Below, in pieces: positions 36,298-44,562 of a DNA stretch of 64,000 nt. Position 1 is the first letter of the stretch, and each line of letters opens with the position of its first letter. The DNA is from a virus, in IMG/VR virus record IMGVR_UViG_3300047508_000265, positions 19,127 through 83,126 of that record; one strand, written 5' to 3'. The notes under the pieces were generated by a model that searched no databases, was not told the DNA's origin, and worked only from the letters and a program-made list of their open reading frames with translations. The position numbers and the translations under genes are program-made.

Positions 36298-36582
36298 ATG
36301 AAAATCAGTAAAGAAGAGCGAAGATTACGACAAGAACTACGAGATTTTAAAAATGAGATGGACGCTGCTTGGTTTAAAGTCGAGCATCCTATCACTAGGC
36401 AAGGCCCACATTATTATCCTGATACTTGTGTAAAATCTTTCAATCTTAGTTCCTTATACAATGAGATAGAAGCTGTAGACAGACTTGGCTATGATGTAGT
36501 GCTTCGCGCTTCATTGCCCCAAACTATCAATGTAATGTATGCGCAAAGACCTCCTTCAAAACCATGGCAACTAAGATGTTAA
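36298..36582 (+). CDS. Hypothetical protein, 94 aa
   Basis: MKISKEERRLRQELRDFKNE then a domain with PHYYPDTCVKSFNLSSLYNE. First gene of the transcript from promoter 3; the message is predicted leaderless or nearly so. Function unknown. Confidence 0.6.
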   Translation: MKISKEERRLRQELRDFKNEMDAAWFKVEHPITRQGPHYYPDTCVKSFNLSSLYNEIEAVDRLGYDVVLRASLPQTINVMYAQRPPSKPWQLRC

Positions 36583-36746
36583 GATTCGGTTGGACTACAA
36601 GTATGGAAACCCCATTGACTATGCATGTTTGTGACGAAAAACATTCGGATGATAATATTCCAGTAGTCGTGATTCGCCTGCCGTTTTTATCCACGAAGAT
36701 GAAGAAGAAATGTGAAAAGTTTGCAGAGGAGTATTGTCCCGCGTGA
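36564..36746 (+). CDS. Hypothetical protein, 60 aa
   Basis: MATKMLRFGWTTSMETPLTM and a basic end KKKCEKFAEEYCPA. Overlaps the previous gene by 19 nt. Function unknown. Confidence 0.5.
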   Translation: MATKMLRFGWTTSMETPLTMHVCDEKHSDDNIPVVVIRLPFLSTKMKKKCEKFAEEYCPA

Positions 36747-37072
36747 TTAATCGAGAACGATTTTGGATTAAGGGCGCTAACATGGATGTTCCTTGGGGAG
36801 TTTCTATTTATTATGGTTTAGAAAGCACTGATGGGCCTAAGGCTTTTGCTTTACCGGTTGAATTAAAGGAGTTCTCCGAGGATTCTCCTGAAAGGCCAAA
36901 ACCTATGTTGGTTGTAGAGTCTGCCGCTGCTTTGCAATCTCTTATGGATGAATTGTGGAAAGAGGGAATTCGCCCTTCTGACATTGGTACTCCTGGCCAT
37001 CTGGCTGCGACCCAAGCGCATCTTTCTGATATGAGAAAACTTGTTGAAGGAACTTTGAAAATAAAATTATGA
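36743..37072 (+). CDS. Hypothetical protein, 109 aa (GTG start)
   Basis: (M)INRERFWIKGANMDVPWGVS continuing IYYGLESTDGP, with a helical end. GTG overlaps the preceding TGA; a TTG three codons earlier is an alternative. Function unknown. Confidence 0.6.
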   Translation: MINRERFWIKGANMDVPWGVSIYYGLESTDGPKAFALPVELKEFSEDSPERPKPMLVVESAAALQSLMDELWKEGIRPSDIGTPGHLAATQAHLSDMRKLVEGTLKIKL

Positions 37073-37458
37073 AACGAAGAAACTTTCTAACTCTCGCCCT
37101 TGCATCCCTGCTTCCCTTACCCTTTGTTGCGAAGAAAAAGTGGTATCCGATTCCTCCGCCTTTACCACTTTATGAACGCTTTAGTTTTACTGTGCGGGAA
37201 TTAGGTGAACGATATGATATAGAAGGGAACGTCTTGCTTCCCTGTTTCCGTGCAGTTATTAGAGATGGCAGCAAGCATATGGTTATTCAATCAACCACTT
37301 TTACAAATACCCGAGAGCGCCGTATGGCTTTGGACGGCCTGTATCATAATATCGGATACGTAACCCGTCGGAGACAATTCCCAAAAGATACGCTGATCTA
37401 CGATCGTGTAGATGATGAGCCGGGTTATCGCCTTTGTAATCCAAGATATCCTGTATGA
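37069..37458 (+). CDS. Exported protein with Tat-like signal
   Basis: The N-terminus MKRRNFLTLALASLLPLPFV carries Arg-Arg-x-Phe-Leu followed by a hydrophobic stretch, the pattern of Tat signal peptides. The mature part is about 105 residues with no recognised motif. Export of a folded protein by a phage would be unusual. A plain Sec signal is also possible. Confidence 0.65.
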   Translation: MKRRNFLTLALASLLPLPFVAKKKWYPIPPPLPLYERFSFTVRELGERYDIEGNVLLPCFRAVIRDGSKHMVIQSTTFTNTRERRMALDGLYHNIGYVTRRRQFPKDTLIYDRVDDEPGYRLCNPRYPV

Positions 37459-37646
37459 CGGCGGAAGAGTTTGTAAATAAAGTTTGTCCTGAGCATTGTA
37501 GAACAACTTGCTCTGATGATAATTTAACAAATGGGTTAGGAAGTGGTGATACAGAAAATGATTTTCGCTGTTCTAAATGTGTTTTACTGGAAGTTGCCCG
37601 AGAGTTAGTCGCACTTCCTCCCAAATTTTACTTGGTAGGTTCATGA
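37455..37646 (+). CDS. Cys-rich small protein, 63 aa
   Basis: Cysteines spaced in VNKVCPEHCRTTCSDDNL and FRCSKCVLLEVARELVAL suggest one or two zinc sites. ATGA overlap at both ends. Function unknown. Confidence 0.58.
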   Translation: MTAEEFVNKVCPEHCRTTCSDDNLTNGLGSGDTENDFRCSKCVLLEVARELVALPPKFYLVGS

Positions 37647-37828
37647 AACTTCTGATCCCCTGCATCCCTGTCTCCTTGCTTCTTGGCTGCGCGAGAGTTG
37701 GTGAAGCTTTTACGCGACCCCATGATCAGGTGACGGGAATAGATAATTTAATACAGACCGGTGTTATAGTTGGGGTTATTCTAGTTTTTGCTATTGGATT
37801 CGGTGCGGTTATGAAATTACTGAAATGA
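37643..37828 (+). CDS. Small lipoprotein with membrane helix, 61 aa
   Basis: MKLLIPCIPVSLLLGCARVG carries a good lipobox (Leu-Leu-Gly-Cys); a membrane helix IQTGVIVGVILVFAIGFGAV follows. Starts at the ATG overlapping the previous stop. Might act in superinfection exclusion or lysis. Confidence 0.6.
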   Translation: MKLLIPCIPVSLLLGCARVGEAFTRPHDQVTGIDNLIQTGVIVGVILVFAIGFGAVMKLLK

Positions 37829-37908
37829 AAGTTCTGGGCCTAATCGCCTTTATCGTTGTCTATCTGACTATCTTGTATCAAATTTTAAAACGAGTGAAGC
37901 TTATATGA
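37825..37908 (+). CDS. Single-helix membrane peptide, 27 aa
   Basis: MKVLGLIAFIVVYLTILYQI followed by LKRVKLI: one membrane helix with a basic end. ATGA links on both sides. Confidence 0.5.
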   Translation: MKVLGLIAFIVVYLTILYQILKRVKLI

Positions 37909-38795
37909 CTATTTGCCTGCATTGTATGGTTAAAAATGGTCGCTGGACTTTGCCTGCGCTGTTTGAGTCTTGTGAGAAGTTTGTTGATAACGCTGTGATT
38001 TTAGATACCGGCAGTACAGACGGTACTCGAAGATGGCTACGTGAGCAGTCCATAATTCCAACAGAAGTGATAGAGCAACCTTTCGTGAATTTCGGCAAGA
38101 CCCGAACCATTGGAATGGCCCACGCCCGCGGGCAAGCTGACTGGCTTCTCCTGCTGGACTCTGATATGGTGCTTCGCTGCGACAAGCCGGTAGAGGAAAT
38201 TAAGGCTTCGATCGATCCCACGGCCAAAGCCTACATGCTCCAAATGGATCAACCGGTAACCTATTGGAATACTCGCCTGGTTAGCGGCAAGGAATTGTGG
38301 GAATACAAGGGAGTGACTCATGAGTATCTGGATCGTTCCGCGGGTTCGCCTAAGTTGGAAGGTCTTATGGTTGAGCATCACTTCAATCATGGACCACAGA
38401 AGTTCGAACGCGATCTTCGTCTGCTTTCTGCGGACGTTTCACGAGATCCGTATGATGCTAGAACAATTTTTTATCTTGCTCAGACTTTGCGGGATATGGG
38501 CCACACTCTTCCTGCGATTTGGTACTATCAGTTACGTGCTGCGATGGGCGGATGGGAAGAGGAGAAATTCTATTCGTTATATGAGGCAGCAAGATTGGCG
38601 GGAGACCCAAGAGCTATGGAAGCTGCTTATAAATTTCGACCTAGTCGCGCTGAAACTGCTGATTGGTTGGCGAATTATTATAGAACTCAGGGGGACAATA
38701 TGTGTACCGGAAAGTGGGAAAACATAAGGGCCAATATCCCTCTTCCTCCCGATATACTGTTCCTTAACACCAAAAGTTATGGCCCCCGAAACTAG
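37905..38795 (+). CDS. Glycosyltransferase family 2
   Basis: A 296-residue GT-A enzyme: MTICLHCMVKNG, ILDTGSTDGTRRWLREQS, metal-binding WLLLLDSDMVLRCDK, then an extended C-terminal helical domain of the SunS-like or TPR-containing type (DARTIFYLAQTLRDMGHTLP). It transfers a sugar from an NDP donor; acceptor unknown. Separated from the first glycan cluster by 16 kb. Confidence 0.88.
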   Translation: MTICLHCMVKNGRWTLPALFESCEKFVDNAVILDTGSTDGTRRWLREQSIIPTEVIEQPFVNFGKTRTIGMAHARGQADWLLLLDSDMVLRCDKPVEEIKASIDPTAKAYMLQMDQPVTYWNTRLVSGKELWEYKGVTHEYLDRSAGSPKLEGLMVEHHFNHGPQKFERDLRLLSADVSRDPYDARTIFYLAQTLRDMGHTLPAIWYYQLRAAMGGWEEEKFYSLYEAARLAGDPRAMEAAYKFRPSRAETADWLANYYRTQGDNMCTGKWENIRANIPLPPDILFLNTKSYGPRN

Positions 38796-38997
38796 AAGCC
38801 CTTACCGGTATTACTATAGAACTCGTCCTGCGACGTTTCGAGAAAAATGGCGAATGTTGTGGACTGATTGGTCTTGGCCAATTACAATTGATTATCTTGT
38901 TCCTGTAAAGAAAGGCGAGCCGGGATATGAAGAAGCGCCTTATGAAGAAACATTTATTCAGTATAGAGATGTTTGGAGTATAGAATGTACGAAGTAA
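38779..38997 (+). CDS. Hypothetical protein, 72 aa
   Basis: MAPETRSPYRYYYRTRPATF then a Trp-rich part (KWRMLWTDWSWPITIDYLVP). Overlaps the glycosyltransferase end by 17 nt. Function unknown. Confidence 0.55.
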   Translation: MAPETRSPYRYYYRTRPATFREKWRMLWTDWSWPITIDYLVPVKKGEPGYEEAPYEETFIQYRDVWSIECTK

Positions 38998-39152
38998 TTG
39001 ACAGCCAAGGAATAGTTTTAGCAGAATATGAGGATTTGAAAGACGCCGAGTTATTTACGGATGGTATAGAGACTGAAGAAACCTTGGATATTGTAGATAC
39101 CTGCCCGCATCCACCAAATCTTTTTCTTAGTCATGGGAATTTAACACAATGA
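38985..39152 (+). CDS. Small acidic protein, 55 aa
   Basis: MYEVIDSQGIVLAEYEDLKD and ETLDIVDTCPHPPNLFLSHG: acidic, overlapping both neighbours. The MYEVID start is seen in small phage proteins of unknown role. Confidence 0.55.
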   Translation: MYEVIDSQGIVLAEYEDLKDAELFTDGIETEETLDIVDTCPHPPNLFLSHGNLTQ

Positions 39153-39466
39153 TACTTGATGAATACCAAGAGCGAGCTTATGACTTGGCGCTTCCTACGA
39201 CCAAAAATATAACTTACATGTTGCTTGGAGTAACTAATGAATCTGGGGAGGCCGCTGGGAAATTGAAGAAAGCGCTTCGAGGCGATAAGAAACTAGCCGC
39301 GATAACTGAAGATATCGCACAGGAATTGGGTGATGTGCTTTGGTATGTATCCGGAGCCGCTAGAGTTCTAGGGTATTCTTTGGATGAAATCGCCTGTATG
39401 AATTTGAAAAAATTGGAAGATAGACAATTGAGAGGTAAACTGCAAGGTGACGGAGACGAACGCTAA
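39149..39466 (+). CDS. MazG-like nucleotide pyrophosphohydrolase
   Basis: Helical protein with the E-E..E-D metal pattern in GVTNESGEAAGKLKKAL and EDIAQELGDVLWYVSGAARV. Such phage enzymes hydrolyse NTPs or ppGpp and sit with ribonucleotide reductases, as here. 105 aa is typical for single-domain forms. Confidence 0.85.
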   Translation: MILDEYQERAYDLALPTTKNITYMLLGVTNESGEAAGKLKKALRGDKKLAAITEDIAQELGDVLWYVSGAARVLGYSLDEIACMNLKKLEDRQLRGKLQGDGDER

Positions 39467-39938
39467 AATTATTTATTCGCTTTTATGGGGTTTAGTTTTT
39501 CCTGAAAAAAGGAAAGTGATTCTTCATAAGTATAATATTTCGGATAAAAGAAAAGCGGTAACGAGACGATATGCACAATCTGAGCGCGGAAAACAAACTA
39601 TTACAGCTTATAACAATTCATCTCAAGGTAAGAACAATAGACGGCGAGCCAAACGAAAATACAAACGGTCTGAAAAGGGCCGACTAAAGAATTGTGTTCA
39701 TGCTGCAAAACGTAATGCTCTGAAGAGGTGTCGTACGGTTGGTGATCTTTTTGCTATAGAAAAGGTTTACGCTCGTGCGCAAGAGCTTCGACAATGGTTT
39801 GATGTTGTAGTTGATCATATTGTTCCTCTTGCTAAAGGCGGCGCCCATTCTCCAGAAAATTTGCAGATTATTTATGCTTTTGAAAATGAACGCAAGGGAG
39901 CCCGCTTAGATTATAAGCCACGAGTTATTTTCAAATGA
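39447..39938 (+). CDS. HNH homing endonuclease, IIFK subfamily copy 3 (before ribonucleotide reductase)
   Basis: GTG start within the MazG end, basic N-terminus, then VYARAQELRQWFDVVVDHIV, PLAKGGAHSPENLQIIYAFE and the end YKPRVIFK. Stop overlaps the reductase ATG in attttcaaatgat, identical to the two other copies. Confidence 0.88.
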   Translation: MTETNAKIIYSLLWGLVFPEKRKVILHKYNISDKRKAVTRRYAQSERGKQTITAYNNSSQGKNNRRRAKRKYKRSEKGRLKNCVHAAKRNALKRCRTVGDLFAIEKVYARAQELRQWFDVVVDHIVPLAKGGAHSPENLQIIYAFENERKGARLDYKPRVIFK

Positions 39939-41839
39939 TTTTATCAGAAAAGTTTCTCAAGCCTTATAAAACAGCTAAACCGCCCTTCGGGTTTAATGGT
40001 CTTGGGCATGTTGTATATCGCCGGACCTACAGTCGTTTTAAAGAGGACGGTCAGTTAGAAGATTGGTGGGAAACTTTGCAGCGTTGTGTGGAGGGCGCTC
40101 AAAAGATTGGTGCGGAATACACAGTTGAAGAAGCAGAAAAACTTTATAACCATTTATTTAATCTTAGATGCTCGTTCGCCGGAAGGTCTTTGTGGCAGTT
40201 CGGGGCTCCTACACTTGACAAACTCGGCGCGGCATCGCTACTTAATTGTTGGTTTGTTCCGATAACCAAACCTTATGACTTCTGTTTTTTATTCGATAAT
40301 CTTATGCTCGGAGGAGGCTGCGGATTTTCCATCCGTCGTCAAGATGTTCACGAACTTCCAAGAGTTAAACGCGGAGTTTCGATTACTCATCAAAAATGCA
40401 GCGACGCCGATTTCATTGTTCCCGATTCCCGTGAAGGGTGGGTACGGTTATTGCGCCGAGTTCTTAGGTCCTACTTTGAAACCGGTACAAGTTTTAATTA
40501 CTCGACTATTCTTGTGCGACCTCGCGGTGAAAGGATAGCGGGATTCGGGGGGATTGCTAGTGGGCCTATCAATCTTATAGAAGGTGTAGAGTCTATTTGT
40601 AAAGTTTTACGAGCACGAGAGGGCAAAAAACTTAGGTCTATCGATGCTCTTGATATTTGTAATATAATAGGAAGCATAGTTGTTTCGGGTAATGTTAGAC
40701 GTTCTGCTGAAGTTGCGCTTTTTGACCCTGATGATGTCCTTCTTTTACGAGCTAAACGTTGGGATTTAGGAGACGTTCCCAATTTTCGCGCAATGTCTAA
40801 TAATAGTCTTTACGCTGATAGTTATGATCATATTATGGATCATGTGTGGCAAACATATGAGGGAAACGGCGAAGCGCTTGGGTTGTTTAATCTTCCCCTT
40901 GCTCAAAGCCAAGGACGATTAGGAGAGGAGCGAGACGATAATTGTGAGGGAGCTAATCCTTGTATGGAGGTTCCTCTTGCGCCTTATGAATGTTGTAATC
41001 TTGCAGAACTATTTTTAAATAATATCGAATCGCCTGAACAATTGTATGAGTGCGCCCGACTTCTCTATAAAACCCAAAAAGCAATTGCTGCTGCTCCCTA
41101 TCACCATCCCGAAACAAATAGAGTGGTCCACCGAAATATGCGATTGGGACTTGGTGCCACTGGAATCTGTCAAGTTTCGAAAAAACTCGAATGGCTCGAT
41201 AAGTGTTATAGAGACCTTCGGAAGTTCGATAGGGAATGGAGCAAGAAACGAGGATGGCCAGAGTCCATCAAACTTACCACCATTAAACCGAGCGGTACGT
41301 TGTCCCTCCTCGCGGGTTCCACGCCGGGTTGTCATCCAGCCTACTCGCAGTACTATCTTCGTCGTGTCCGATTAAGCTCCTCTGATTCCCTGATTCCCTG
41401 CCTCCGTGAAGCTGGCTACAATGTAACTTTTCAGGAGAATCAGGACGGTTCCGTGAATCGTGACACTCTGGTTGTTGAGTTTCCTTGTGAGGCTGGGGAA
41501 GGAGCGAAGCTCGCCTCTGATATGACTGCGGTGGACCAGCTTGAGTTAGTGAAGAAGCTTCAGACGATATGGGCTGATAACGCCGTCTCAGTTACTATTT
41601 ATTATGAACATAGCGAGTTAGACGCCATACGCGCTTGGCTGAAGGAACATTATGCTTCCTCAATTAAATCCGTGAGCTTTCTCCTGAAGCAGGGCCATAA
41701 CTTCAAACAGGCGCCTTATGAGGCGATAGATAAGACAACCTATGATATGCTAATGCAGAAAATTAAACCGATAAAAAATATCTCGCAGGGCGAACTAATA
41801 GAGGAGGAGTGTGCAGGAGGAAAATGCCCAGTTCGCTAA
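39935..41839 (+). CDS. Class II (B12-dependent) ribonucleotide reductase
   Basis: A 634-residue monomeric adenosylcobalamin-type reductase. It has FAGRSLWQFG near the N-terminus, the active-site region GANPCMEVPLAPYECCNLAE with the conserved cysteine, GLGATGICQ, and the C-terminal redox pair ECAGGKCPVR. It converts ribonucleotides to deoxyribonucleotides using host or scavenged B12. Length and motifs fit phage NrdJ-type enzymes. Confidence 0.93.
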   Translation: MILSEKFLKPYKTAKPPFGFNGLGHVVYRRTYSRFKEDGQLEDWWETLQRCVEGAQKIGAEYTVEEAEKLYNHLFNLRCSFAGRSLWQFGAPTLDKLGAASLLNCWFVPITKPYDFCFLFDNLMLGGGCGFSIRRQDVHELPRVKRGVSITHQKCSDADFIVPDSREGWVRLLRRVLRSYFETGTSFNYSTILVRPRGERIAGFGGIASGPINLIEGVESICKVLRAREGKKLRSIDALDICNIIGSIVVSGNVRRSAEVALFDPDDVLLLRAKRWDLGDVPNFRAMSNNSLYADSYDHIMDHVWQTYEGNGEALGLFNLPLAQSQGRLGEERDDNCEGANPCMEVPLAPYECCNLAELFLNNIESPEQLYECARLLYKTQKAIAAAPYHHPETNRVVHRNMRLGLGATGICQVSKKLEWLDKCYRDLRKFDREWSKKRGWPESIKLTTIKPSGTLSLLAGSTPGCHPAYSQYYLRRVRLSSSDSLIPCLREAGYNVTFQENQDGSVNRDTLVVEFPCEAGEGAKLASDMTAVDQLELVKKLQTIWADNAVSVTIYYEHSELDAIRAWLKEHYASSIKSVSFLLKQGHNFKQAPYEAIDKTTYDMLMQKIKPIKNISQGELIEEECAGGKCPVR

Positions 41840-41994
41840 CTTATAAAATGTTGGAGCATATTTCTAAGGAACTTAAGAAATGCAAAATGCCGCCGGTGTA
41901 TAACTCGAAAGGCGAACCTTGTTATGCTTTGCGGTTTTCTGGTACAAAAAGACAATATCGTAAATTGATGAAGAAGTTATGCACGACTACCTAG
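41824..41994 (+). CDS. Small basic protein, 56 aa
   Basis: Start at the ATG preceded by aggagg (3 nt spacer) inside the reductase end: MPSSLTYKMLEHISKELKKC continuing basic. This is one of the few strong ribosome sites in the window. Function unknown. Confidence 0.58.
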   Translation: MPSSLTYKMLEHISKELKKCKMPPVYNSKGEPCYALRFSGTKRQYRKLMKKLCTTT

Positions 41995-42650
41995 TCTTCT
42001 GTTCCACCCGCCACGGCCAAACGAATGCCGAGCTTGGCATCTACGGCGCTGATCGGAACTTCGATCTTTGCATTCATGACTATTCGAGTTGGGGCACAGA
42101 TCCACAGGAAAAGTTTAAACGATCAGAATATTGGTTTACTCGTCCAAAGGCTGAGAAGTTAGAAACGGCAGCTATGGTGCTTCCTCATTTGCCTGTAAGT
42201 TACAAGTACTATGCTTTTTTAGACGACGATCTTACGATTACAACTGACCAGCTTAATCGTTTGTTTCTTGTTGGTGATTCCCTTGGTCTCGATCTTTATC
42301 AACCGGCATTGACAGGAAATAGTTATGGCTCGTGGAAACATTTGTTTCAATATGAGCTTCCAAATTGTCCTGCTGTTCGGGATGTAGACTTTGTTGAGAT
42401 AATGATGCCTTTTATGAGCAAGGCGTTTTTAGACAAGCATATTGGAATGTTTGATTGCAACATTTCCGGTTGGGGCCTCGACCTGTATGATTGGGGCAAG
42501 GGCTATCTAGTAAATTCTATCGCCGTTGGACACTATCGTAAACCAGAAAGGCGTAATCGTATACTTCGCAACGGCCTCACACCTGCACAAGAACTTTGGA
42601 TAATGACTAAGATATACAACCCAGATGACTGTAGTTTGCCGCCATGTTAA
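41979..42650 (+). CDS. DUF707-like glycosyltransferase
   Basis: 223 aa with YYAFLDDDLTITTDQLNRLF (DxD metal site), GLDLYQPALTGNSYGSWKHL and VDFVEIMMPFMSKAFLD, the conserved blocks of DUF707 proteins, which are GT-A glycosyltransferases. Acceptor unknown. First of three glycan genes in this second cluster. Confidence 0.78.
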   Translation: MHDYLVFCSTRHGQTNAELGIYGADRNFDLCIHDYSSWGTDPQEKFKRSEYWFTRPKAEKLETAAMVLPHLPVSYKYYAFLDDDLTITTDQLNRLFLVGDSLGLDLYQPALTGNSYGSWKHLFQYELPNCPAVRDVDFVEIMMPFMSKAFLDKHIGMFDCNISGWGLDLYDWGKGYLVNSIAVGHYRKPERRNRILRNGLTPAQELWIMTKIYNPDDCSLPPC

Positions 42651-42880
42651 TGCCTTATCAAGACCCAGATGATTACGTGAGTTTTTTCGACCAACATACC
42701 TGTCGTTTTCATGAAATAGCTCCTGGCGAACCTTATGCTGGCTGCACATGCAGCACAGATTGGGGACAACGAAAGGCTACGCCGGAAGAGCGAGAAGCCA
42801 ATAGGAAGAGTCGTCTAGAGCGGGAAGAACGAAGAGCTAGGACTTATCGAGCAGTAGGATTTTTATGCAGTCAGCCTTAG
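42644..42880 (+). CDS. Hypothetical protein, 78 aa
   Basis: MLMPYQDPDDYVSFFDQHTC with GEPYAGCTCSTDWG and then a basic coiled coil (REANRKSRLEREERRARTYR). Overlaps both neighbours. Function unknown. Confidence 0.55.
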   Translation: MLMPYQDPDDYVSFFDQHTCRFHEIAPGEPYAGCTCSTDWGQRKATPEEREANRKSRLEREERRARTYRAVGFLCSQP

Positions 42881-43647
42881 TCGTAGCTTGGCACAATCCA
42901 AAACAGATCGCCGAGTTTAAGGAGGCGTGGAAGATTCAGTCTGGTCACCAGGTCTATTTTCAGCAGGATAAGGACAAAGAGGGCTGTGCCGTAACGAAGA
43001 ACAAAGGAATTCGTCGAGCGTATGATGACGGCGCTGAGATGATCGTTGTTTTAGATGATGACTGTTATCCTAAAGACGAACACTATACTCTGCAGAATTT
43101 GTTTGAGGATTATGAATCCGCCTTGAAGCCGCAGAAGGTTTTGATGTATTATGCCATTACTCAGCCTCGTTCTCGTGGAACGCCGTATTTAAACCGGACT
43201 ATTCAAATGCCGGTTGCTGCGGCTTTGGGGTATGCTTTAAAGTTCCCAGATTTGGATGCCGCTTCTTCTTTGGTTCTCGGCAGCCAGATTGAGATTGGAA
43301 TGCTGAAACAACCAATACACGGAAGGTATTTTAGTGGTTGCGGAATGAATTTCGCCTTTCGTCGTGAATGGATTGATTGTGTTCAATTTATCAACATTCC
43401 CAGATTCGACGACATTTGGATGTTTTTAATCTTCCAGAAAATCGCCTACGCGAAAGGATTTTGTTTTTCTTTGGAAGGTCCTGATGTAATTCATCAGCGT
43501 CAATCCAACATTTGGAGAAATTTACAAGACGAAGTCAAATATCTTGAGATAAATGAAACTCTTTGGCAGACGATTCATGCTGCTCCTTCTTGCTTGTCCG
43601 CTTCGGAATTGAGGGATAAACTTTTTCTAAGTTATCCTCGAACATGA
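42865..43647 (+). CDS. Putative glycosyltransferase of RGP-like type
   Basis: 260 aa; MIVVLDDDCYPKDEHYTLQN carries the D-D-D metal site, and GCGMNFAFRREWIDCVQFIN, RFDDIWMFLIFQKIAYAKGF follow the layout of reversibly glycosylated polypeptide-like proteins (UDP-sugar mutase/transferase). Likely modifies or supplies an activated sugar. Assignment by eye. Confidence 0.68.
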   Translation: MQSALVVAWHNPKQIAEFKEAWKIQSGHQVYFQQDKDKEGCAVTKNKGIRRAYDDGAEMIVVLDDDCYPKDEHYTLQNLFEDYESALKPQKVLMYYAITQPRSRGTPYLNRTIQMPVAAALGYALKFPDLDAASSLVLGSQIEIGMLKQPIHGRYFSGCGMNFAFRREWIDCVQFINIPRFDDIWMFLIFQKIAYAKGFCFSLEGPDVIHQRQSNIWRNLQDEVKYLEINETLWQTIHAAPSCLSASELRDKLFLSYPRT

Positions 43648-43790
43648 GTTAGTCTTGGATTTCGTTTCTTAGCGCCAGCACTCGCCTTACGAGAACTTGC
43701 GGCAAGGATTTTGTTTGCCGTTGCTTGTGAGTAATTTTCGCGTCTTGCGATCGATTGAGAGGCTTTCCGGAAACCTGGGTGCTTGTTCAT
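43632..43790 (-). CDS. Small basic protein, 52 aa
   Basis: MNKHPGFRKASQSIARRENY and a Lys/Arg/Ala-rich end (KASAGAKKRNPRLTHVRG) typical of a small basic phage protein family placed near structural genes. Converges with the glycosyltransferase, overlapping it by 16 nt. Probably nucleic-acid binding. Confidence 0.6.
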   Translation of the reverse strand: MNKHPGFRKASQSIARRENYSQATANKILAASSRKASAGAKKRNPRLTHVRG

Positions 43791-43911
43791 ATTGAGGGAA
43801 GCACGGGCGGATCAAGTTTATATACAATGAAAATTGTAATTAAAGAAGCCAGCCATATTCGGAAGGTTTCGCAATAAACTTGTCTAAACGGAATTTTCCA
43901 ATAATCTTTTA

Positions 43912-44136
43912 TCATGTGTTTACTTTCTCGGGTTGGCAAGATTCGAACTTGCGATCTGATGCTCCCAAGGCATCCGCGCTGGCCGCTACGCTACAACCCG
44001 AGGAAGGAAACCCTCGGTTGCATCCGGGCGGCAATGGTTGTGTCTTGAGTTCGCGCATAAGATTAGGATCGGGTTCTGAGCCCATTTGTCTAGACATTTC
44101 TTTTAGGAATAAATTTTCGAATGTTTCTCGGTTCAC
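43912..44136 (-). CDS. Small protein frame overlapping tRNA-Pro
   Basis: GTG start coupled to the previous stop. The first 40 codons look coding (NRETFENLFLKEMSRQMGSE), but the rest is the translated tRNA-Pro. Either the tRNA replaced the end of the gene or only the N-terminal part is meaningful. Confidence 0.35.
   Translation of the reverse strand: MNRETFENLFLKEMSRQMGSEPDPNLMRELKTQPLPPGCNRGFPSSGCSVAASADALGASDRKFESCQPEKVNT
43928..44000 (-). tRNA. tRNA-Pro (anticodon TGG)
   Basis: Full cloverleaf on the minus strand: acceptor cgggttg/caacccg, anticodon stem gatgc/gcatc with 7-nt loop cttggga (anticodon TGG, G37 as expected for proline), T-arm gcaag-ttcgaat-cttgc. CCA is not encoded. Proline codons are frequent in the collagen-like and Pro-rich virion genes, which may explain the gene. 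Confidence 0.92.
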
Positions 44137-44561
44137 AGTCCTAGTTTTTGCAGAACTTCTTGAACAGTCCTGTCCGTTAACTCATTCATGCGGACGTCAT
44201 CGTCTGCGTCATCGTCGTCCTGCGTGAGTTCTTTCAAGTGATCTTGAGCCGCTTTCGCGCGCGCTTCTAACTCCACCAGAACTGCACGACTTTCGCGTGT
44301 GCGCGTGGTCGGGTCGGAATTGAGTTCGCTTGTGAAATGCTCCAATAGCACTGTGAGCGCCCATACATCGTCGGCAGCTTTAATAATTTCGTCGTCTTGG
44401 CGCGAATCTTCTGCGATCCATCCGCGAAGGAAGCCGATGCCTGCTGTGTTTTCAATTCGAGTGAACTCGCCTGCGTGAATCAGATTGTCTCTCGCGTTTT
44501 TACGCTCTGCTTTTCTATCATGGCCTTCCGGTTGTAGTATGCTGCCTGTTTGTTCGCTCAT
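44133..44561 (-). CDS. Hypothetical protein, 142 aa
   Basis: MSEQTGSILQPEGHDRKAER, a helical protein with a charged Asp-rich tail (DDDDADDDVRMNELTDRTVQ). No motif; might bind a basic partner. Starts 1 nt after the preceding gene. Confidence 0.6.
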   Translation of the reverse strand: MSEQTGSILQPEGHDRKAERKNARDNLIHAGEFTRIENTAGIGFLRGWIAEDSRQDDEIIKAADDVWALTVLLEHFTSELNSDPTTRTRESRAVLVELEARAKAAQDHLKELTQDDDDADDDVRMNELTDRTVQEVLQKLGL

Positions 44562-44562
44562 A

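Noticed and set aside
43828-43878. 16-codon plus-strand frame MKIVIKEASHIRKVSQ
   Set aside because: Too short and not coupled to neighbours; between a minus-strand gene and the tRNA.
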